From the NCBI RefSeq assembly GCF_014643835.1, contig NZ_BMKD01000005.1, positions 62,001 to 126,000 of the forward strand: DNA of 64,000 nucleotides, given 5' to 3'. Positions 26,091 to 35,319 of the stretch are shown here, one piece after another. This DNA comes from Mucilaginibacter rubeus. Lineage in GTDB: Bacteria; Bacteroidota; Bacteroidia; Sphingobacteriales; Sphingobacteriaceae. The position numbers and the translations under genes were made by a program. Numbering within the stretch: position 1 is the stretch's first letter; each line of letters begins with the position of its first letter. The notes under the pieces are model-generated. The model did no database searches. It had not been told where the DNA came from and was given only the letters and a program-made list of their open reading frames with translations.

Positions 26091-26160
26091 ATGAAAACCT
26101 TAAATTGAATTACCAAAAAAACGGACCATTGAACGTGAAAAGGGAAAATTCATGACCCGA

Positions 26161-27606
26161 TTACCATGTCACCCTTACTGTAGTGAAAGATTTTCCGGCA
26201 TAATCAACATCGTAATAATTTTGATTCACATTATCCTGGCTCCAAATCAACACGTTATTTTCCGTTGCACTGGTCCTGTAAATCCTTATTGTACTTATAT
26301 TGCCGCCAAAGTACAGCCTAACCCTGTTTTGGGGATCGGTATTCCAGTTAACTACATTAATATCGGCCTTGTTTGAGGTTGTAAAAGCGCTTACGTTATC
26401 CGCTCCAAAGTTCGTTATGCCGGTTAAGGTTGTAGGAATATAATTTTCGTTAAGCAGGTTAGCCGTATATTGTTGAAAAACGTAGTAATTTTTCTTTCGT
26501 ACCGCCGGCGCTCCCCAGGGAGTATACAGCAGCCCGCCAAAATTAGTTTCAGGATTACCCCATTCAAAATACAGCCAGCCTTTCGCTCCGCCCCTAAAGG
26601 CATCGTGAAATTTATTAACAAGGTCAAGGGCAGCCGTTAATTCATCCGGTGTAGTTCCCATACCAAAGCCAGCGTGCCACTCCGTCATATACAGGCCCTT
26701 GGCACCCGCTGATGAAGAGGCCGCTGAAAAGTTAGCAGCCGAACTATTTAAATATTGATGAGTGGTGAAAAGACTTACGTTCCCCGAGGCATTAAGCCCC
26801 GAAACATATGATCCGGTATGGGTTACATCAATACAATCCGGAGATGCAAAAACAGGTACAGAGATACTCAATGACTGTAATTTAGTTTTAAGCCATCCGG
26901 CAGTGCTTGTATATACACTTTGAGCTTGCGCTGTGGTAAACTCCGCCGATTCATATGCTATACCCGAAGACGGGTAATCGGGCTCATTCATTAAGCTCAA
27001 ATAATTAACAGTTATTCCATTGTCTTTTAGATTTTTAATATGAGCATACAAAAATTCGCCGAACTCGCTATAAGCATTGGTTACACTGGCATTAAGCGTT
27101 CCTCCATTATTAACGCTATTGTTAGTTTTCAAATATTTAGGCGGAGATAATACAATAGCCCAAACTTTAATAGCCGGATTTGTAAGCTGCGCTTTTTTTA
27201 ACGCTGTTATCTGGTCAACCAGGTTAGAATTGCCGGTAAAATTAAATTTAGAAAAATCTGTGTTATTCGGGTCTGTGTTATCATTCACATCCTCCACTCC
27301 ATCAGCTCTAAGTACAATTTTAAAAACATTTACATTAAGGTCATGCCAAAGCCAGTTGCTTGCATCAGTAAAATTAGTTATCCCGTTTACCAGGTGCCCA
27401 CTATAAAAATAGCAGCCCGCCCCTATAAGGTCAATCTTCTGGAGGGGGCTTCCTATTCCTACAGTTATGCTTCCCCCGCTTTGAACGGAATTTATAACTG
27501 GCTGATTCACTCGTTGCTGTGCAGGAGGGACAGCATTTTTACGACAGGACAAAACAGCGCAAGCCAGTGTCACAGCTATCGCTGAAAGGATTTGATTCTT
27601 TCTCAT
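26161..27606 (-). CDS. Glycoside hydrolase family 30, surface lipoprotein
   Basis: The 481-residue product starts at 27606 (MRKNQILSAIAVTLACAVLSC, lipobox at Cys21). A (beta/alpha)8 barrel and C-terminal beta domain follow. The acid/base Glu is in LSLMNEPDYPSS (around 205) and the nucleophile Glu in LYMTEWHAGFG (around 309), as in GH30 glucuronoxylanases and related endo-xylanases or glucosylceramidase-like enzymes. The subfamily cannot be fixed by eye; the plant-xylan type is my preference. It probably faces the periplasm or outside. It stands alone between the Lrp/AsnC gene and a divergent apbE-like gene. Confidence 0.9.
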   Translation of the reverse strand: MRKNQILSAIAVTLACAVLSCRKNAVPPAQQRVNQPVINSVQSGGSITVGIGSPLQKIDLIGAGCYFYSGHLVNGITNFTDASNWLWHDLNVNVFKIVLRADGVEDVNDNTDPNNTDFSKFNFTGNSNLVDQITALKKAQLTNPAIKVWAIVLSPPKYLKTNNSVNNGGTLNASVTNAYSEFGEFLYAHIKNLKDNGITVNYLSLMNEPDYPSSGIAYESAEFTTAQAQSVYTSTAGWLKTKLQSLSISVPVFASPDCIDVTHTGSYVSGLNASGNVSLFTTHQYLNSSAANFSAASSSAGAKGLYMTEWHAGFGMGTTPDELTAALDLVNKFHDAFRGGAKGWLYFEWGNPETNFGGLLYTPWGAPAVRKKNYYVFQQYTANLLNENYIPTTLTGITNFGADNVSAFTTSNKADINVVNWNTDPQNRVRLYFGGNISTIRIYRTSATENNVLIWSQDNVNQNYYDVDYAGKSFTTVRVTW

Positions 27607-28017
27607 AAACTTTTCTTTGATTGATAATTGGTCCGTAATTTTCGATAATAAAACAAGCTGATAAATGGACATAATCAGGTTTTATATGGACTATATTACT
27701 TTCAGGATCTTCAACACCATATCCTGCTGAAGATTTATAAAAGCAGAGGAAAAAAGATATTTTATTTCGATGTTGCTTCAACACTGCCCTCTTCAGTTAG
27801 CGCTTCTGTCCGCTTTAACTCTTTTTATCACTTAAGTGTTAAAAAATGTCAAAATCAGTTAATTATATTAATTAAAAATCCTTTTTCATCTCAATTTCAT
27901 AAAGCGCCGCTACTTTAGTTTTTGTAAAGGAGTGATGTAGCGTAATTGATCAAACTCGCGTAAGGTAATTTACGGTGCATTGTGTGTTCATTTTTAGATA
28001 CTTAAAAGATTATTATT
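27607..28017. other. Gene-free stretch between GH30 and apbE-like genes
   Basis: About 410 nt, A+T-rich, presumably with both divergent promoters. No consensus -7/-33 pair was found on either strand. A short inverted repeat ATCTTCA...TGAAGAT lies near 27697-27720. Nothing coding. Confidence 0.5.
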
Positions 28018-28956
28018 ATGCTGGCTATAAAAACTTTAACCGATAATTTAACAGTCTACAAACGCAACATACGTTTAATGGGCGATAAATTTGAGATTAG
28101 TGTAGTGGGCAATAACCCCCTGCTGGCCGATGAGCAAATTGACATTGCCATTGATGAAATTAACAGGGTTGAAAAATTGCTTTCGGCTTTTAGCGATGAC
28201 AGCAGCATCAACCACATAAACCGTAATGCCGGTGTTGCCCCGGTTAAAGCCGATGGTGAAACATTCAGGCTCATTAACAGGGCACTGCAAATATCAGAAC
28301 TTACTTACGGCGCTTTTGATATTACTTACCTGGCTGATAACGCGTTTAACGAAACCACAGCCGAAAACAATTCGGTAAAAACTGCCAAACGTACGCTTCC
28401 ACTGGCCAGCTATAAAAACATAGTGCTTGATGCTGTAAAACAAACTGTTTTTCTAAAAGAAAAAGGGATGCGCATAGGTTTTGGCGCAAACGGCAAAGGT
28501 TACGCCGCCGACAGGGCCAAATATGTATTGCAAATGAACGGTGTAAGCAGCGGCGTGATCAATTTTGGTGGTGACCTGCTTGCATGGGGCTTACAGCCAA
28601 ACCTGCAGCCCTGGACTGTTGCCGATGCCGACATTAGCCAGCTAAACCAACCCTTTGCTGATTTGGAGATCAGTAATCTTGCTTTTGCAACATCGGTTAA
28701 TGCCGAAAAATATGCAAGTATCAGCAATAAAAAATTCACCAACGTATTTAACCCTAAAAAAGGTTTTCCGGTTAGCGGTATTACAAGCGTAAGCATCCTT
28801 AGCCCTACCGCCGAATTTGCCGACGCTTTGGCCACACCAATACTCACCATAGGTGTTAACGCCGGCCTATACATGATCAATCAGCTTAACCAGGTGGCCT
28901 GCGTTATTATTGATGATCAAAACCGGGTTTATCCGTCAAAAGACATCGCTCTCTGA
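28018..28956 (+). CDS. apbE: FAD:protein FMN transferase, ApbE-like
   Basis: A 312-residue protein with ApbE features: RLMGDKFEISVVG near the N-terminus, DEINRVEKLLSAFSDDSSINHINRN, GAFDITYL, and the FAD/Mg region GFGANGKGYAADRA with GVINFGGDLLAWG. The enzyme moves FMN from FAD onto Thr or Ser of targets such as NqrB/C or RnfG. No signal peptide or lipobox is present, unlike most periplasmic ApbE proteins, so it may act in the cytoplasm or be exported in another way. No flavinylation target is in the window; the gene is followed by unrelated genes. Confidence 0.88.
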   Translation: MLAIKTLTDNLTVYKRNIRLMGDKFEISVVGNNPLLADEQIDIAIDEINRVEKLLSAFSDDSSINHINRNAGVAPVKADGETFRLINRALQISELTYGAFDITYLADNAFNETTAENNSVKTAKRTLPLASYKNIVLDAVKQTVFLKEKGMRIGFGANGKGYAADRAKYVLQMNGVSSGVINFGGDLLAWGLQPNLQPWTVADADISQLNQPFADLEISNLAFATSVNAEKYASISNKKFTNVFNPKKGFPVSGITSVSILSPTAEFADALATPILTIGVNAGLYMINQLNQVACVIIDDQNRVYPSKDIAL

Positions 28957-29141
28957 CTTTCAAACATTAAAGTACACTCATAAACCTTTCATCATAATTG
29001 TGATTCGGATAATTCATTTGCATCGGCATTTTTACAAGTGCTCCTGCAAATGAATTGTTATTTGTTGTACCTTTCTCATTTTGGTGTAAACATTTAAATT
29101 GTCCTTTATTTGAGCCTTATTTTTACCTTTTCTTCTCCTCA

Positions 29142-29483
29142 ATGATAAAGTGGTTTGCGTATATTGTCCTGTTATTGATATTTGCAACACGTATATCATT
29201 TGCCAATGCCCTTACAAAAAACATTGATGCGCTTGCTCATGCCGGTAACAAAAAACCGGGTGCGTTGTCGTATACTTTATTAGCGGCTGATACTACTACC
29301 AAAACCAAAAAGCAACTGGAGGATGAAAAGAAAAAAATCAAAGAAATAGCCAAAGCAAAGCGGCAGGCTAAGCCGGCTACTGTTGACGATGATGCCGTAC
29401 CGCCTAAGCCCAAACCCAAAAGGCAGCGCCGCCCCGAAGGCATGGAGCGCCCGCCCGAAATACCGAGGAGAAATGGCAGTTAA
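29142..29483 (+). CDS. Small exported Lys/Pro-rich protein
   Basis: A 113-residue protein from the ATG at 29142. A hydrophobic N-terminus (MIKWFAYIVLLLIFATRISFA) serves as signal peptide, followed by a low-complexity charged part with KKQLEDEKKKIKEIAKAKRQ and a basic Pro/Arg tail (PPKPKPKRQRRPEGM). It is probably disordered. It lies directly before an outer-membrane-like protein (26 nt) and a two-component system on the same strand and may be co-transcribed. No family recognised. Confidence 0.6.
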   Translation: MIKWFAYIVLLLIFATRISFANALTKNIDALAHAGNKKPGALSYTLLAADTTTKTKKQLEDEKKKIKEIAKAKRQAKPATVDDDAVPPKPKPKRQRRPEGMERPPEIPRRNGS

Positions 29484-29508
29484 ACTGGTTAAACAATTTA
29501 CCATATTG

Positions 29509-30381
29509 ATGAAATACCTTTGCTTACTTTTTTTTATGGCTGCAAGCGGTACCGTATTTGGTGCGGATACTGATTTGCGCCTTTTTGCCGGTAAGCACCC
29601 CTTAGTAGCCGATTCTGATACCATTATTCGTAAGCGGTCAATTTCGGCCGGGGTAAGTTATGGCAGCGACGTGCTGTTTTTTGGTCGTACCGGCCCGGTA
29701 AAATATCCTTTTGTTACTGCCGATCTGATTTATAATACCAAGTCGGGTATCTTTTTATATGGGTCGGCTTTCAAGGTTTTGGGTTATGCCCCTGTTGATG
29801 AGGTTGATTTGGGCGGAGGGTATTTTTACAAATTTTCGAAAGCCTTTTCCGGCTCAGTAAGTTATACGCGGTTCTTTTTTGCCAGGGATGCAGCACAGGT
29901 TATCAAGTCGGCCTCCTCAAATGATATCAATTTTAAAAATTCATACGATTGGCATTACCTGAAAACAAGTGCTGTGCTTGATTATCTTTTCGGCAAATCG
30001 AACGACATTTTTTTAACGATAAGCAATTCAAAATACTGGGAAAGCAGCTGGAGCATTTTTGACGACCAGGATTTTCTTTCCTTTAACCCTTCCTTTAATT
30101 TCATCCTGGGCACGCAGAATTTTGTTCAGCGCTATTCACTTGATCATCATTTCAGGGACGAGGCCGCCAATATTTCTATACAATATGACCCGCGTTATGC
30201 GAGCCGTAACCGCCGGTTCAACATGCTTAATTACAGCTTCAAAATCCCGGTGGCTTATAACCGGCCGCATTACACGTTTGAGTTTTCGTACAAATATTCT
30301 ATCCCAGTTAACGTAGAAGGAGTATTGCTTAACCGGCGCGAGTCATTTTATAATTTAACTTTTTACTACGTTTTTTATTAG
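29509..30381 (+). CDS. Outer-membrane beta-barrel-like protein
   Basis: A 290-residue protein from the ATG at 29509 gives a clean signal peptide (MKYLCLLFFMAASGTVFGA). A second ATG at 29473, overlapping the previous gene by 11 nt and preceded by GAGGAG, would add 12 residues; either start is possible. The mature part has about 12 amphipathic strands and ends LTFYYVFY with a terminal aromatic residue, the outer-membrane sorting signal. It is 9 nt upstream of the response-regulator gene, so it may be a target or sensor partner of that system. No named family. Confidence 0.72.
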   Translation: MKYLCLLFFMAASGTVFGADTDLRLFAGKHPLVADSDTIIRKRSISAGVSYGSDVLFFGRTGPVKYPFVTADLIYNTKSGIFLYGSAFKVLGYAPVDEVDLGGGYFYKFSKAFSGSVSYTRFFFARDAAQVIKSASSNDINFKNSYDWHYLKTSAVLDYLFGKSNDIFLTISNSKYWESSWSIFDDQDFLSFNPSFNFILGTQNFVQRYSLDHHFRDEAANISIQYDPRYASRNRRFNMLNYSFKIPVAYNRPHYTFEFSYKYSIPVNVEGVLLNRRESFYNLTFYYVFY

Positions 30382-30390
30382 TCATAATAC

Positions 30391-31074
30391 ATGAATGTTT
30401 TAATAATAGAAGACGAAACAGCACTTGCCCACGAACTTGAAATTTTTCTTTCAAACTATAACTATATCTGCGAGGTTTGTTTTGACGGCACTTCGGCATC
30501 CGAAAAAATTGCCACAAATCTGTATGATTTTATATTGATAGACCTGGGCCTGCCCGATTATGACGGCCTTGATCTGCTTAGGGAATCAAAAAAGACTAAT
30601 TCGGAGGCGGCATGTATTATACTCACCGCCCGTGCAGAGATCAACGACCGGATCAAAGGCCTCGACCTTGGCGCCGACGATTATCTGCCTAAGCCTTTTT
30701 CATTGCTTGAGCTGCAAAGCCGTATGCAGGCCATCATCAGGCGTAAGTTTGGTGTTAAAAATAACATTGTTGAACTGGGTGGTTTCCTGATCGACCTTAC
30801 CGCACGTACTATATCCTATTATAACAGCGTTGTTAATACCATTACCAAAAAAGAATTTGACCTCATAGCCTATCTGATATTACATAAAAACCGTACGCTT
30901 ACCCGCATGCAGCTGAGCGAGCATATTTGGGGCAGCGTGGTAAATAATGATTATGACAGCAATTATATTGACGCGCATATTAAAAATATCCGTAAAAAAT
31001 TAAATGCCTATGCCCCGCCCGACTGGCTGGAAACGGTACGTGGTTTGGGTTATAAAATAAAGATCAACGCCTGA
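30391..31074 (+). CDS. OmpR/PhoB-type response regulator
   Basis: A 227-residue protein with a receiver domain (phosphoacceptor Asp51 in LIDLGLPDYDG; conserved Asp8; Lys near 100 in YLPKPFS) and a C-terminal winged-helix DNA-binding domain (TITKKEFDLIAYLI, NYIDAHIKNIRKKL, VRGLGYKI). It follows an outer-membrane-like gene by 9 nt and is 4 nt from the kinase gene, so a classic operon pair. The signal and target genes are unknown. Confidence 0.95.
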   Translation: MNVLIIEDETALAHELEIFLSNYNYICEVCFDGTSASEKIATNLYDFILIDLGLPDYDGLDLLRESKKTNSEAACIILTARAEINDRIKGLDLGADDYLPKPFSLLELQSRMQAIIRRKFGVKNNIVELGGFLIDLTARTISYYNSVVNTITKKEFDLIAYLILHKNRTLTRMQLSEHIWGSVVNNDYDSNYIDAHIKNIRKKLNAYAPPDWLETVRGLGYKIKINA

Positions 31075-31078
31075 GTAT

Positions 31079-32413
31079 TTGAAATTAGGAACAAAACTTA
31101 CCCTTTTTAACGCCATCTCCAAGCTGGTTATCGTGATACTGTTTGTATTGCTTGTTCCTGTATTGATCAAAAATATCAGCCGTAATTATGTCGACAGCAA
31201 GCTTATCAAACAAAAAAACAAGCTGCTGCAAATTGTAAAAAGCAAGGGCATTGAAACCTACATCGAAAACGGCGAAGGCTACGGCAGCTACCTCCCGCTC
31301 AAGGAAGAATATATCAGCCTCGACGAAGTTGACCCCGATTATTTCCTGGATACTATAAAAAGAGGTAAGCGCCTTTTTAGTGAGGGGGATACCTTAGAGT
31401 ATCGCATACTAAGCCATACCTTTAAGGTTAAGAACAAAAATTACCTGCTGGAAATTGGCAAAAGTGTAGATACTTTGGATGAAACCAGCGTCCCGCTGCA
31501 AAATATAGCTTTCCAGGTATTGCTGGGAATGATTTTGCTGACCGTACTGGCCGACCAGGTATATTCAACCTATGTGCTTAAGCCTTTACGGCTTATTATT
31601 AAAACTAAGCTTGTAGGGCAAAAGTTTCCTAATTTTCATACCTACCGGCAGGTACGTACTACCACATCAGATTTTCAGCATTTGGATATCAGTATCCATA
31701 ACATGATCGAAACCATTGCCGATAAGTTTCATAAAGAGCGGGAGTTTATTTCCAACGCATCGCATGAGCTTATGACACCCATCTCTATTCTTCAGTCAAA
31801 AATCGAGAATATGTTTGAGGAGGAGGATATCAACGATGAGCTTAAAGGCAGGTTATTGGAAATGCAAAAGATCCTGAACAGGTTGAAGAGCATTACGAAA
31901 ACGCTGCTGCTCATTTCCCAGATAGAGAACGAACAGTTTTTAAAAGAAGACAAGGTATCGGTATCCGAACTATTGCAGGAGGTTTATGACGAGATCTCCA
32001 TTCGCCTGCAGGATAAAAACATCAGCTATGAAATGTTGATGCCAGACAACTGGCATTTTGTCAACATCAATAAATTTTTACTCTTTAACCTGTTTTTTAA
32101 TCTTATCAACAATGCCATTAAATACAATCATGAGGGCGGCAGCATTAAGGTAACAGGCATTGCTGTAAATGATAAGTATATGATCAGTATAGCTGATACC
32201 GGCATCGGTATAGATGAAGACGCCATCCCGCTGATCTTTAACCGCTTTAAAAAATTCAGACAGTCATTACAACAAGATAGCTTTGGATTGGGCCTGCCTA
32301 TTGTAAAATCAATAGCGGCCTTTCATGATATTGAAATCAATGTAATTTCTGAAAAAGATAAAGGGAGCACCTTTAAACTTATTTTCCCTGCTACACTGAT
32401 AGTAATTTCCTAA
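31079..32413 (+). CDS. Sensor histidine kinase
   Basis: A 444-residue membrane kinase. The only start near the regulator's stop is the TTG at 31079, which gives a natural N-terminus (MKLGTKLTLFNAISK). Two membrane segments (about 15-40 and 140-165) enclose a ~100-residue periplasmic sensor. The DHp helix carries His229 in EFISNASHELMTPI, and the ATPase has the N box (NLFFNLINNAIKYN), DTGIGI and FGLGLPIV. It partners with the adjacent response regulator. The periplasmic sensor is not a recognised domain. Confidence 0.93.
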   Translation: MKLGTKLTLFNAISKLVIVILFVLLVPVLIKNISRNYVDSKLIKQKNKLLQIVKSKGIETYIENGEGYGSYLPLKEEYISLDEVDPDYFLDTIKRGKRLFSEGDTLEYRILSHTFKVKNKNYLLEIGKSVDTLDETSVPLQNIAFQVLLGMILLTVLADQVYSTYVLKPLRLIIKTKLVGQKFPNFHTYRQVRTTTSDFQHLDISIHNMIETIADKFHKEREFISNASHELMTPISILQSKIENMFEEEDINDELKGRLLEMQKILNRLKSITKTLLLISQIENEQFLKEDKVSVSELLQEVYDEISIRLQDKNISYEMLMPDNWHFVNINKFLLFNLFFNLINNAIKYNHEGGSIKVTGIAVNDKYMISIADTGIGIDEDAIPLIFNRFKKFRQSLQQDSFGLGLPIVKSIAAFHDIEINVISEKDKGSTFKLIFPATLIVIS

Positions 32414-32670
32414 AACTGCAAAAAGGTATGCCAAATTGTACTGTAGCAAAAATTTTACTGCTGCTTTGTACTAAAAATCGGGCAGTGTTGCAAAAATCAA
32501 TAATCCGGTATTCTTTACTTCATTGAAATTAACTTTACTTATCATTAAAAAAATGTTGCTATGATTGATGGAGGGTGTTCTTTTAAAGGAAGCAGTATAT
32601 AATACTGCCATCCGCTTTTTTTGGCATCTGCTTTGTAAAAAGCACGGTATAACATAATTATACAAGTACG

Positions 32671-33351
32671 ATGAGAACGCTTAAATTAAAAGTAGCCACC
32701 CTTGGTATAGCATTAGCTACAGCAGGCATATTAGGCTCAGGATGTAATTCACTTACAAAAACACAAAAAGGTGCTGCCATTGGCGCAGGTGCCGGTGGTA
32801 CAGTAGGTGCGTTTATTGGTAAAGCTGCCGGTAATACCGCATTAGGTGCTATTATAGGTGGTGCTGTAGGTGGTACCGCAGGTGCTTTTATCGGCCGTAA
32901 TATGGACAGACAAGCTGCCGAAATTAAACAAACAGTGCCGGGCGCCACAGTAACCCGCGAAGGTGAAGGCATTTTGGTTAAATTTGATTCAGGTATTTTA
33001 TTCGATACCGATAAATCAGATTTAAAACCTGCCGCTCAAACTAACCTGCAAAACCTTGCAGCTTCGTTACAAAAAAATCCGGAAACTAATATCACCATCA
33101 TTGGCCATACCGATAATACAGGGTCTGACAGTTACAACAAAACCCTTTCAGTAAAAAGGGCGGATGCTGTAAAATCATATTTAGTTGCGGGTAATGTAGC
33201 CTCATCACGTATGACAGTGACCGGCAAAGGCGAAAGTGAACCAATTGCCGATAATACCACTGCCGATGGCCGCGCACAAAACCGCAGGGTTGAGATCACC
33301 ATTGTGGCAAACGAAAAAATGAAGGAGCAGGCAAAACAGGCTGCCCAGTAA
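32671..33351 (+). CDS. OmpA-family lipoprotein with glycine zipper
   Basis: A 226-residue lipoprotein (lipobox GILGSGC, Cys25). Residues 30-85 are a double glycine-zipper (QKGAAIGAGAGGTVGAFIG, GGAVGGTAGAFIGRN), able to span or pack in a membrane. The OmpA/peptidoglycan domain follows (about 100-215, GHTDNTGSDSYN, LSVKRADAVKSYL, GKGESEPIADN). This order, as in YiaD-like proteins, tethers the outer membrane to peptidoglycan. A strong terminator ends the gene, so it is separate from the copper-type operon that follows. Confidence 0.93.
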   Translation: MRTLKLKVATLGIALATAGILGSGCNSLTKTQKGAAIGAGAGGTVGAFIGKAAGNTALGAIIGGAVGGTAGAFIGRNMDRQAAEIKQTVPGATVTREGEGILVKFDSGILFDTDKSDLKPAAQTNLQNLAASLQKNPETNITIIGHTDNTGSDSYNKTLSVKRADAVKSYLVAGNVASSRMTVTGKGESEPIADNTTADGRAQNRRVEITIVANEKMKEQAKQAAQ

Positions 33352-33358
33352 CACATCG

Positions 33359-33382
33359 TAATAATAAGATCAGTTAATAGTT
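33359..33382. repeat. 24-nt word shared exactly with 49532-49555
   Basis: TAATAATAAGATCAGTTAAT followed by AGTT occurs here, just after the OmpA lipoprotein stop, and again in the leader of the SusC gene, in the same orientation. CG lies just before it in both copies. Confidence 0.7.
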
Positions 33383-33394
33383 TAAAGAAGAAGT

Positions 33395-33419
33395 CCCCGG
33401 CGCAAAGCCGGGGCTTTTT
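33395..33419 (+). terminator. Terminator of the OmpA lipoprotein gene
   Basis: Perfect 7-bp stem CCCCGGC / GCCGGGG (33395-33401 and 33407-33413), loop GCAAA, followed by CTTTTT. Confidence 0.9.
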
Positions 33420-33485
33420 GGTATATGCCAAAATCACTATTTGCACATTTGTTAAACGATGTGTTGTCCCAACTGATAAAAACAT

Positions 33486-33517
33486 TTTGTAATCAACAAG
33501 TTAATCACCTACTTTTG
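33486..33517 (+). promoter_or_regulatory. Promoter of the HYC_CC_PP operon, suggesting a leaderless mRNA
   Basis: TTTG (33486-33489), 20 nt, TACTTTTG (33510-33517), a full consensus match. The ATG at 33522 begins only 4 nt after the box, where transcription should start, so the mRNA may have no leader. Confidence 0.75.
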
Positions 33518-33521
33518 CAGT

Positions 33522-33911
33522 ATGGTAAAAAGATCAGGAGCGATATTACTCACTATGCTGTACACGGTTACAGTATTGGGCTTTGCTCTTAATTTCCATA
33601 TTTGCGGCGATTATGTAGCATCTGTAAAAATTGATGCCCCGGCGGTTAACTGCAAAATGGACCAAAAAGGCGGCAAAATGAAATGCTGCAAGGATAAACA
33701 GGTTGAAGTAAAAGTAAAAGACGCTCACCAGGGCGAATCAACTTCGTTTTTAGCAAAGATATTTGGCTTTGAACTGCCAAGTTGGTCATTCGATAGCCTA
33801 TTTCCGGCCTTACCATCTTCTTCTTCCGACAAATTTTATGACCGCGGCCCTCCCGATCCATCGGTTCAGGGCATCGCCGCATTTATTCGCAACTGTATCT
33901 TCCGCATTTGA
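33522..33911 (+). CDS. HYC_CC_PP-type exported protein
   Basis: A 129-residue protein with an N-terminal membrane or signal segment (SGAILLTMLYTVTVLGFAL) and the three landmarks of the HYC_CC_PP family: a His-x-Cys motif (HICGDYV, residues 26-28), a Cys-Cys pair (KMKCCKDKQ, 55-56) with a further Cys at 44, and a Pro-Pro near 110 (DRGPPDPS). Members are found in Bacteroidota next to metal-handling genes. The Cys/Met-rich part (NCKMDQKGGKMKCC) suggests copper or another soft metal as ligand; this is inference. It begins an operon with an HMA-domain protein. Confidence 0.8.
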   Translation: MVKRSGAILLTMLYTVTVLGFALNFHICGDYVASVKIDAPAVNCKMDQKGGKMKCCKDKQVEVKVKDAHQGESTSFLAKIFGFELPSWSFDSLFPALPSSSSDKFYDRGPPDPSVQGIAAFIRNCIFRI

Positions 33912-33980
33912 TCTGTTAATTGTTAAACCCGGTAAACCTTATCAGCAGTTTATTCTCTAACAATTAATTACACGATCAAC

Positions 33981-34481
33981 ATGAAAACTTTAAAAATATT
34001 CATCATCATATTTGCGTTTTCTGTAACAGCAGCTAAAGCTCAATTTACCAAAGCCGAACTCCAAGTTAGCGGCCTTACCTGCGCCCTTTGCGCCAAATCA
34101 ACCGAAAAAGCATTGCGCACACTGCCGTTTATTGGCGAAATCAAAACTGATCTGATCCGTAACACTTACCTCATTACCTTTAAAAATGACGTGCCGGTAA
34201 ATTTTGAGCAGATCAGCAAAAAGGTTCAGGGTTCCGGATTTTCGGTTAACAGTTTAAAAGCCACTTATAATTTTGCCAATACCAAAGTTGCCGAGAATGC
34301 ATTTAACTACGGGGGCGATACTTATCGCCTGCTTAACGCTGCCGATAAATCATTCACCGGCGATGTGAGCTTTACCGTGGTTGACAACGGTTTCGCACCC
34401 AAATCGGTATCAAAAAAATACCTTGGCCAGGTTACCGATACTGCCCCTGCAAGTGGCCGCGTTTATCATTTAGCTATCTAA
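33981..34481 (+). CDS. Secreted heavy-metal-associated (HMA) domain protein
   Basis: A 166-residue protein with a signal peptide (MKTLKIFIIIFAFSVTAAKA) and an HMA/CopZ-like domain at residues 24-90. The metal site GLTCALCAKS (Cys34, Cys37) is the usual CxxC. Residues 95-166 form an additional beta-rich region without a recognised name. Export of a CopZ-like domain to the periplasm suggests copper scavenging or delivery there, and not the usual cytoplasmic chaperone role. The gene is 69 nt after the HYC_CC_PP-type gene and 26 nt before a barrel gene. Confidence 0.87.
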   Translation: MKTLKIFIIIFAFSVTAAKAQFTKAELQVSGLTCALCAKSTEKALRTLPFIGEIKTDLIRNTYLITFKNDVPVNFEQISKKVQGSGFSVNSLKATYNFANTKVAENAFNYGGDTYRLLNAADKSFTGDVSFTVVDNGFAPKSVSKKYLGQVTDTAPASGRVYHLAI

Positions 34482-34507
34482 ATTCTTCATTTAACATCAT
34501 TTTTTTT

Positions 34508-35308
34508 ATGAAGAGGATATTATTGGCTGTTTGCCTTATGGCAATGGCACGCTCCGTATTGGCGCAGGAACTGTATGTAAATACAGAACCTGCCAGCAAT
34601 ATGGCAACCGGCTCATTGGGCATTCGCGTGGAAAACCAGGGATATTTTAAGCCATCGTACAAAAACCGTAGTACTATTGAAGCCATGTATGGCGTTAGCC
34701 GGCATTTGATGGTGCATGGCTCGGTTTATATGTCTGATTATTATAATTCAAGCCAGCACTTTGAAGGTGGCAGCGTGTACGCCAAGTACCGGTTCCTATC
34801 TATCGATACCGTTCAAAAGCATTTCAGGGGCGCATTTTTTGCCAAGCTATCGAGTATTAACAACCCTATAGTGAACCGGGAGATCACTTTAGAAGGTGAT
34901 AACAGCGGTGCACAGGGCGGTGTGGTTTTCACCCAGCTACTACATAAGCTGGCACTTTCAGGTTCGGCAAGCTATTTGCGGGCTTTTAATAACAGCGGGA
35001 ACTATGAAATTTCAACCAATAGAGTACGTAATGCCGCGGCTTATACCTTATCTGGCGGCTATTTGCTTTTGCCACGTAATTATCGCGACTACAAGCAGGT
35101 AAATTTAAACTTGTATTGTGAACTGCTGGGCAAAATCAACCCAAGGCATAGCGAAAGTTATCTGGATGTTGCACCCGCTTTGCAACTGATCTTTAACAGT
35201 ACCTGCCGGCTTGATTTCTCGTACCGTACGCCTATCTATAATGAGATGCAACGGAATACTAAAAACATGTACCTCATCAGGCTGGAGTACAACTTTTTTA
35301 ATCTTTAA
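34508..35308 (+). CDS. Outer-membrane beta-barrel protein in the metal operon
   Basis: A 266-residue exported protein (signal MKRILLAVCLMAMARSVLA). The mature protein alternates polar and apolar residues in many strands (LMVHGSVYMSDYYNS, GSVYAKYRFLS, LALSGSASYLRAF) and ends LIRLEYNFFNL, a typical outer-membrane C-terminus. No plug or TonB box is seen, so it is a simple barrel or channel. It is 11 nt from the following Met/His-rich gene. The operon suggests a role in metal efflux or surface binding. Family not named by me. Confidence 0.75.
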   Translation: MKRILLAVCLMAMARSVLAQELYVNTEPASNMATGSLGIRVENQGYFKPSYKNRSTIEAMYGVSRHLMVHGSVYMSDYYNSSQHFEGGSVYAKYRFLSIDTVQKHFRGAFFAKLSSINNPIVNREITLEGDNSGAQGGVVFTQLLHKLALSGSASYLRAFNNSGNYEISTNRVRNAAAYTLSGGYLLLPRNYRDYKQVNLNLYCELLGKINPRHSESYLDVAPALQLIFNSTCRLDFSYRTPIYNEMQRNTKNMYLIRLEYNFFNL

Positions 35309-35319
35309 CCTACACTGCT

